From contig JAUVON010000191.1 of assembly GCA_030599175.1 (NCBI GenBank), positions 1 to 5,846 on the forward strand: a stretch of DNA of 5,846 nucleotides, given 5' to 3'. The first letter of the stretch is position 1; every line of letters starts with the position of its first letter. Below the pieces are notes generated by a model that worked only from the letters and a program-made list of their open reading frames with translations, was not told where the DNA came from and did not search any database. The DNA comes from Desulfobulbaceae bacterium (GTDB lineage: Bacteria; Desulfobacterota; Desulfobulbia; Desulfobulbales; Desulfocapsaceae). The position numbers and the translations under genes were made by a program. Positions 1 through 4,208 of this stretch are shown piece after piece.

Positions 1-57
1 GAACCTTCTCACGCCTACGGGAAAGTTCAATGTGTACAACACAGTGCATGACGTATA

Positions 58-86
58 TTGACAGGTTCTCCGTATTATCTAAGTAG
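58..86 (+). promoter_or_regulatory. Possible promoter with a perfect -35 hexamer and a poor -10
   Basis: TTGACA at 58-63 matches the sigma-70 -35 consensus exactly. No good -10 lies 16-18 nt downstream: TAAGTA at 80-85 is weak, and TATTAT at 73-78 is only 9 nt away. If the element is real, transcription would start near 92-97, at the base of the terminator hairpin. It is listed because the following gene otherwise has no room for a promoter between the hairpin and its start codon. Confidence 0.25.
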
Positions 87-95
87 GTTACAGGA

Positions 96-147
96 AGGCA
101 CGGACAAATTGTATTTGTCCGTGCCTGTTTTATTTTTTCTTTTTTTC
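96..147 (+). terminator. Rho-independent terminator just upstream of the first radical SAM gene
   Basis: A perfect 14-bp inverted repeat (96-109 pairing with 113-126) closes a 3-nt loop and is followed at once by a T-rich tract (about 128-146). This is a textbook intrinsic terminator for + strand transcription. The left flank has no A-tract, so it should work in one direction only. It probably ends an upstream transcript whose gene lies mainly outside the window; three + strand frames at 1-86 each end in a stop before it, so the upstream gene's frame cannot be chosen. The T-tract ends only about 22 nt before the next start codon, so it may instead act as a leader attenuator for that gene. Confidence 0.9.
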
Positions 148-169
148 AGATTGAAAGACGCGGTGTCGG

Positions 170-1378
170 ATGATAAATTGTTCGAAACTTTTACAAAGCA
201 CAAAAACACTGGATGAAATAAAAAGGTACTCAGCAGTCAAGGAGGAGACGCCAAAATGGATGCTTCGCTTCTCTAAGACAGCTTCTCCTATGGTGGTTTG
301 GAATGTAACCAGGAAGTGCAATCTGAGCTGCGCCCACTGCTATATTAACGCGGTGGGGCCGGAAGAGGCAGAATCTGAGGAAGATATGGGAGATCTCACG
401 ACCAGAGAGGCGATGAATATGATCGATGACCTGGTGGCTATAAAATCACCCATGCTCGTTTTCTCAGGCGGCGAGCCGCTGCTGCGAGAAGATATATATG
501 AGCTTAACGTGTACGCCATGAAGAGCGGGCTCAGGACCATACTGTCGACGAACAGCACCCTTATAACGAAGGAAGTGGCAAAGAAGATCAAGGAAGCCGG
601 CTTCGCCTATGTAGGCGTTAGTCTGGACGGAACCGAAGAAGTTCACGATAGCTTTCGGGGGGCTAAGGGGGCCTTTGAGAAGTCACTTCAGGGGTTGAGG
701 AATCTCATGGAGGCAGGAGTTAGAACAGGCGTGAGGTTTGCCATTACCAATCAGAACTACAACGAGTTGTCCAAGGTTCTTGAAATAACCAGGCGAGAAA
801 AAATACCAAGATTCTCACTCTTCCAGCTCGTGTATGGTGGCAGAGGGAAGGAGATTATAGACTGGGACATCTTCAACGATCAGCGGAGAGAGGTGATGGA
901 TTATATAATCAAGGAAGCCAAGGTTAGCAACGGCATGAACATTGTCACGGCCGATAACTATGCCGACGGTATTTACCTGCTGCAAGACGTTGCAGAGCAC
1001 GACCCGGAGCGCGCTGCTGAGGTGGAAAAACTCCTTGCCATGCAGAGCGGCTGTCCGGCAGGGGACGGGCTTGCGAACGTGGACAATCGTGGGGACGTGC
1101 ATCTCTGTCCATACTGGCAGAGCCGGACAATAGGCAATATTCGGGAGAAGAAGTTGAGCGAAATCTGGTTTGACGAGGAAATCGAGATACTCACCAAGAT
1201 GAGGGACAAAACGCGTTATCTCAAGGATAAGTGCGGGAGATGCAAACTTAGTCACCTTTGCATGGGATGCAGGGTCAGGGCAGAGGTTGCTTGTGGCGAT
1301 CCTTTTGGAGAAGACCCTGCGTGCTACCTGACAGAGGAGGAGATTAGCGGGGCAAAGGTTTGGCTACACGATACTTAA
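170..1378 (+). CDS. Radical SAM/SPASM enzyme 1, AhbD/NirJ-like (likely tetrapyrrole modification)
   Basis: This 402-residue cytosolic enzyme should cleave S-adenosylmethionine at a [4Fe-4S] cluster to make a 5'-deoxyadenosyl radical. Seen: the cluster motif CNLSCAHC (C50, C54, C57), GGEP at 100-103 (SAM binding), SLDG at 151-154, then FRG at 162-164. The C-terminal SPASM region has C295 and C313 in a CX12GX4C motif, then C355, C358, C364, C367, C375 and C385. C355/C358/C364/C385 form CX2CX5CX20C, the auxiliary-cluster pattern of NirJ and Ahb proteins; C295, C313 and C367 could bind a second auxiliary cluster. Length and the ending DPACYLTEEE fit the NirJ/AhbC/AhbD group, AhbD most closely because of CMGCR and the GX4C cysteine. 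The ATG at 170 begins MINCSKLL, matching the paralogues' N-termini, and an in-frame TGA at 152 blocks a longer ATG-started form. No strong ribosome-binding site is visible. The substrate is inferred; a peptide-modifying SPASM role remains possible. Confidence 0.93.
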   Translation: MINCSKLLQSTKTLDEIKRYSAVKEETPKWMLRFSKTASPMVVWNVTRKCNLSCAHCYINAVGPEEAESEEDMGDLTTREAMNMIDDLVAIKSPMLVFSGGEPLLREDIYELNVYAMKSGLRTILSTNSTLITKEVAKKIKEAGFAYVGVSLDGTEEVHDSFRGAKGAFEKSLQGLRNLMEAGVRTGVRFAITNQNYNELSKVLEITRREKIPRFSLFQLVYGGRGKEIIDWDIFNDQRREVMDYIIKEAKVSNGMNIVTADNYADGIYLLQDVAEHDPERAAEVEKLLAMQSGCPAGDGLANVDNRGDVHLCPYWQSRTIGNIREKKLSEIWFDEEIEILTKMRDKTRYLKDKCGRCKLSHLCMGCRVRAEVACGDPFGEDPACYLTEEEISGAKVWLHDT

Positions 1379-1613
1379 TCCGAACAAGTCGGTAAAGAAA
1401 TAGTTCACCGCTCCCCGGACAAAAAGCGCCGAGGACAAGAAGACGCAAGGATTCAAACCCACCGGAAATCGGTCTGGCAGGGATTATTGACTATTCCTTT
1501 GGCAACCTATCCTCTTCCTTCATCGCTTTTGATCTTTTTGGCGGCTTTACAGTGAGCAACTAATCGTTTTTCAACTTTAGGTATTTTAGGCACTTTAAAC
1601 TTGGGATTTTTAG
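1379..1613. other. 235-nt noncoding gap between radical SAM genes 1 and 2
   Basis: No ORF of useful length with a start codon is seen on either strand; the only ATG on the minus strand opens a peptide of about 10 residues. No intrinsic terminator is visible after gene 1. The left half is G+C-moderate and unstructured apart from a short CCG/CGG stem near 1461-1474. The right half is T-rich and carries three copies of a TTTAGG-type motif (about 1575-1580, 1585-1590 and 1608-1613), the last abutting the next start codon. A radical SAM partner peptide gene was looked for here and not found. Confidence 0.6.
1487..1513 (+). promoter_or_regulatory. Possible sigma-70 promoter for radical SAM genes 2 and 3
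   Basis: TTGACT (1487-1492, five of six consensus bases) is followed after 15 nt by TATCCT (1508-1513, four of six). The spacing is shorter than the ideal 17. If used, it would give a leader of roughly 95 nt before the GTG at 1614 and would separate genes 2 and 3 from gene 1. Confidence 0.3.
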
Positions 1614-2777
1614 GTGATAGAAGTTAGCAGGATACTGGTATCGGAGAAACTTGAAAACAAGGCCCTTCGCCATAAGCGCAGTGAAGGCTCTGCACCGGTT
1701 GTGGTATGGTGCACGACGAAGAGATGCAATCTAAATTGCATGCACTGCTATTCCGGCGGTAATACAGCATCTGAAGGCGAACTCTCGACCGATGAAGCAA
1801 AAAGAATGCTTGACGAGCTGAAGGACTGTGGCTCCCCATTCATGATACTCTCTGGTGGTGAGCCTTTTTTACGGGCGGATATTTTCGAACTGGGGCACTA
1901 TGCCAGGGAGATAGGATTGATGGTCATAGTCTCTTCCAACGGCACTATAGTTACCCCGGAGATAGCGGCAAAGGCGGCAGATGCCGGTTTTGGATACGTT
2001 GGCGTCAGCCTGGATGGCCTGGCCGAGACGAACAACTACTTCAGGGGAAGTGGGGATGCTTACAGTAATGCCCTTCAGGGAATGCGGAACCTCCGCGACG
2101 CCGGGATAAAGACAGGACTGAGGTTTACTATGACCCGGCACAACTGCCATGAACTTTCGGGGATTATGGAACTACTGGTTAAGGAAGGTTTTCACCGTCT
2201 TTGCGTTTATCATCTTGAATACGCCGGTCGTGGGCGGGAACTCATGGATAACGACTTGTCGCCGGATGAGCGGCGGAGAGCCGTGGATAGCCTGTTCAGG
2301 AAAACCGTTGAGATAAACCGCCACAACCACGACCTCGAGGTCCTCACAGTTGGGAATTACGCTGACGCCGCCTACATTTACATGAAAGTTTTGAAGGAAG
2401 ATCCACAAAAAGCTGAGGCAGCGTACGAACACTTTCTCCGCAACGGCGGTGAAGGTTGCGGGGAAAAACTTGCATACATAGACGAAGTAGGTAATGTTTA
2501 CGCCAGTCAACACCTGAAAACCGAACTGGGGAACATCAGGGAGAGAAGCTTTAAAGATATATGGAACAGTGATAATGAATTTCTGTGGAAGCTCAGAAAC
2601 AGGGAAAGTCTGTTTCATGGTAAGTGCGCTGAATGCAGGTTTCTGGAAATCTGCAGGGGCGGCTCAAGGGCCAGGGCCCTTGCGGTTTATGATGACTTCG
2701 GTGCCCCTGATCCGAGCTGCTACTTGACCAAAGAGGAAATCCTTAAACCGGTGCATGAGGAGGCACGGCGTGATTAA
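1614..2777 (+). CDS. Radical SAM enzyme 2 with reduced SPASM domain, NirJ/AhbC-like
   Basis: This 387-residue enzyme has the radical SAM motif CNLNCMHC (C38, C42, C45), GGEP at 81-84, SLDG at 132-135 and FRG at 143-145. The C-terminal domain keeps C338, C341, C347 and C369 (CX2CX5CX21C), enough for one auxiliary [4Fe-4S] cluster. The GX4C cysteine is replaced by S298 and the CXGC cysteine by G350, so the second auxiliary cluster expected in full SPASM proteins should be absent. This reduced pattern, with GNVYAS and CRGGSRARA, resembles NirJ and AhbC, which act on siroheme-derived tetrapyrroles in heme d1 and heme synthesis; that role is inferred. The start is GTG, chosen because MIEVSRIL aligns with the paralogues; GGGA at 1603-1606 is a modest ribosome-binding site 7 nt upstream. 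Its end overlaps the next gene. It could instead have a new substrate. Confidence 0.93.
   Translation: MIEVSRILVSEKLENKALRHKRSEGSAPVVVWCTTKRCNLNCMHCYSGGNTASEGELSTDEAKRMLDELKDCGSPFMILSGGEPFLRADIFELGHYAREIGLMVIVSSNGTIVTPEIAAKAADAGFGYVGVSLDGLAETNNYFRGSGDAYSNALQGMRNLRDAGIKTGLRFTMTRHNCHELSGIMELLVKEGFHRLCVYHLEYAGRGRELMDNDLSPDERRRAVDSLFRKTVEINRHNHDLEVLTVGNYADAAYIYMKVLKEDPQKAEAAYEHFLRNGGEGCGEKLAYIDEVGNVYASQHLKTELGNIRERSFKDIWNSDNEFLWKLRNRESLFHGKCAECRFLEICRGGSRARALAVYDDFGAPDPSCYLTKEEILKPVHEEARRD
2757..2772 (+). promoter_or_regulatory. Ribosome-binding site and GTG start that set the start of radical SAM gene 3
   Basis: GAGGAGG at 2757-2763 lies 6 nt before a GTG at 2770, an excellent Shine-Dalgarno arrangement. 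The in-frame ATG at 2755 lies directly in front of this site and has no comparable site of its own. Starting at GTG gives MINFSRLL, which aligns with MINCSKLL of enzyme 1; the ATG would add five unmatched residues. The GTG lies 8 nt inside the end of gene 2 (GTGATTAA), pointing to translational coupling. Confidence 0.85.
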
Positions 2778-3930
2778 CTTCAGTCGGCTGCTCAAGGTAA
2801 GGGAGACGGCCCGGGATGTAAAAAAACACCACAACAAAAGAGCAGATGAGGTGCCAAAACATCTCATCAGATACGCAAATGTCAAAGCTCCCATGGTGAT
2901 CTGGAATATCACCCGGAAGTGCAATTTCTCCTGCGATATGTGCCACCTCGGCTCTGCTCTTGAGGCAGATAGTGATGAGTTAACCACACAGGAGGCCTTA
3001 GAGTTTATTGACCATATGGCGTCAATTAAGGTTCCTATGATCTCTGTTTACGGGGGGGAGCCCCTAACCAGGGATGATTTCTTCACACTTGCAGGCCACG
3101 CCCATAATAAGGGGCTGAGGATTATTTTATCCAGTAACGCCGCCCTTATAACAGAGAAAACCGCAAGGGAAATCGCGGAGTCTGGTATCTCCTATGTGGG
3201 AATTGATATGGACGGATTTTCTCAGATAAGTGGACGCATGGATGTTATTGCAGGGTTAGAAAAAGCTAAGCCTGCTATGGAGTACCTCCGAGATGCAGGG
3301 GTGGGATGTGGTGTGAGAATTACGATTGGAGAGTTCAATCTGTCTCAGATGTCGTCCATAATCGAGGCTATCGAGAATACAGGATTAAAAAGATTCGCTG
3401 TTTGTCAGCACATTGAAGGCAGAGACTGGAAGGACGTGAAGGAAGAGCGGCGGGTAATCATTGACTTTCTCATTGATTATGCGATGAAAAATCCTGAGAT
3501 GGAGGTTGTTACCGAACAATTATATGACGACGGCGTTTACCTGCTGCAACGTGTTGCGGAGCGTGAGCCGGAGCTCGCTGCCGAGATGGAAAAGCTCCTT
3601 GCCAGGCAGGGCGGTTGTCCGGCAGGGGACAGGATTGTCAACATAGACTACCGGGGCAATGTGCACCTCTGCCCCTACTGGCAGAGCCGGACAATAGGCA
3701 ATGTTCGGGAGCAGAAGCTAAGCGACATCTGTTTTGACGAGGAAAGTGAGATCCTCGCCATGATGAAGGACAAAACGCACTATCTCAAGGGTAAGTGCGG
3801 GAGGTGCAAGTATAATCATCTTTGCAGGGGATGCGGGGCCAGGGCAGAGGAAATGTGCGGCGATCCCTTTGGGGCTGACCCCGCGTGCTACCTGACCGAA
3901 GAGGAAGTTACAGGGGTATGCCATACATGA
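2770..3930 (+). CDS. Radical SAM/SPASM enzyme 3, divergent AhbD-like paralogue
   Basis: From the GTG start it has 386 residues (391 if the ATG at 2755 were used). The cluster motif is CNFSCDMC (C51, C55, C58), but the usual HCY is MCH here. GGEP is at 95-98, preceded by Tyr rather than Ser. SLDG is replaced by DMDG (146-149), and the FRG motif found in enzymes 1 and 2 is missing. The C-terminal SPASM region is complete: C283 and C301 (CX12... GX4C), then C343, C346, C352, C355, C363 and C373. The tail from about residue 245 is near-identical in spacing to enzyme 1, with 97 of 135 positions the same by hand count. The protein should therefore bind a SAM cluster plus up to two auxiliary clusters, but its substrate pocket has probably changed. 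It is translationally coupled to gene 2, so the two products likely act together. Family call is firm; substrate is unknown, with tetrapyrrole favoured by homology. Confidence 0.92.
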   Translation: MINFSRLLKVRETARDVKKHHNKRADEVPKHLIRYANVKAPMVIWNITRKCNFSCDMCHLGSALEADSDELTTQEALEFIDHMASIKVPMISVYGGEPLTRDDFFTLAGHAHNKGLRIILSSNAALITEKTAREIAESGISYVGIDMDGFSQISGRMDVIAGLEKAKPAMEYLRDAGVGCGVRITIGEFNLSQMSSIIEAIENTGLKRFAVCQHIEGRDWKDVKEERRVIIDFLIDYAMKNPEMEVVTEQLYDDGVYLLQRVAEREPELAAEMEKLLARQGGCPAGDRIVNIDYRGNVHLCPYWQSRTIGNVREQKLSDICFDEESEILAMMKDKTHYLKGKCGRCKYNHLCRGCGARAEEMCGDPFGADPACYLTEEEVTGVCHT

Positions 3931-4061
3931 TTCTTGTGTGAAGAAAAGAGGAATAATAGCTATTTGTAGGAAACTACCCGCAACAGCAGATAACACAAAA
4001 TACTTGAGGTTGGCACCCGGAAGTAACAACACCCTTTACAAGTATTCGACACGTATTCTCT

Positions 4062-4073
4062 AATGAATTCATT
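4062..4073. repeat. 12-nt perfect palindrome, possible operator
   Basis: AATGAATTCATT is its own reverse complement and lies about 135 nt before the ABC start codon. It could bind a dimeric regulator, but a 12-nt palindrome in A+T-rich DNA can arise by chance and only one copy was noticed. Confidence 0.25.
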
Positions 4074-4195
4074 CACTTGATGAAAAATAAACAATTCTAA
4101 AAATGAGTTCACGATTTCAAAACAGATACACCTGCCTCAAGTCGTAGGCCCCTGCAGATCAAGTTTTAATTTCATGTTAAAAAGATTTTTTTGCT

Positions 4196-4201
4196 TATAA
4201 T
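4196..4201 (+). promoter_or_regulatory. Consensus -10 box abutting the ABC start codon
   Basis: TATAAT at 4196-4201 matches the -10 consensus exactly. Only 7 nt separate it from the ATG at 4209, so transcription from it would begin at or next to the start codon. No convincing -35 is seen at 17 nt (4173-4178 reads CATGTT), and no Shine-Dalgarno sequence precedes the ATG. In A+T-rich DNA the match could be accidental. Confidence 0.4.
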
Positions 4202-4208
4202 ATTACGT

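Larger units (their letters stand above)
3931..4208. other. 278-nt A+T-rich noncoding gap before the ABC gene
   Basis: No credible gene is seen on either strand. Visible elements are a small GTAG-GAAA-CTAC hairpin with a GNRA-type loop (3966-3977), the 12-nt palindrome AATGAATTCATT (4062-4073), two copies of GTATTC (about 4042 and 4053), and a TATAAT box at 4196-4201. No stem with a following T-tract was found, so no intrinsic terminator can be assigned to the radical SAM genes. The length and composition suggest that a separate transcription unit starts here. Confidence 0.6.

Noticed and set aside
1..86. C-terminal tail of an upstream + strand gene
   Set aside because: All three frames are open at the edge and stop at about 51, 61 and 86. 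Nothing distinguishes the true one, so no CDS is called, although the terminator at 96-147 suggests an upstream transcript.
815..1255. 146-codon open frame on the minus strand
   Set aside because: Antisense shadow of the conserved SPASM region of enzyme 1. A comparable shadow occurs opposite enzyme 3, as expected from shared sequence.
1439..1475. tRNA T-loop-like string GATTCAAACCC
   Set aside because: The flanking bases do not form the required T-stem and no acceptor, D or anticodon arms are found around it.
1379..1613. RiPP precursor peptide gene between the radical SAM genes
   Set aside because: No + strand ATG frame is present and no short Cys-rich or repeat-bearing peptide with a start codon was found; the gap before the ABC gene also lacks one.
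2172..2618. 148-codon open frame on the minus strand
   Set aside because: Antisense to the C-terminal half of enzyme 2 and without recognisable features.
4007..4026. Sigma-54 promoter (TGGCAC near 4009)
   Set aside because: The -24 part fits, but the expected TTGC at -12 is missing. A second TGGCAG/TTGA pair near 1475-1490 has the wrong spacing.
3718..4032. 104-codon minus-strand frame covering the end of enzyme 3 and part of the gap
   Set aside because: Most of it is the complement of the conserved SPASM tail; the part in the gap is too short and lacks a ribosome-binding site.
4184..4191. T-tract as an intrinsic terminator before the ABC gene
   Set aside because: Only an A/T-paired fold precedes it, with no G+C stem, and it lies immediately before the TATAAT box.
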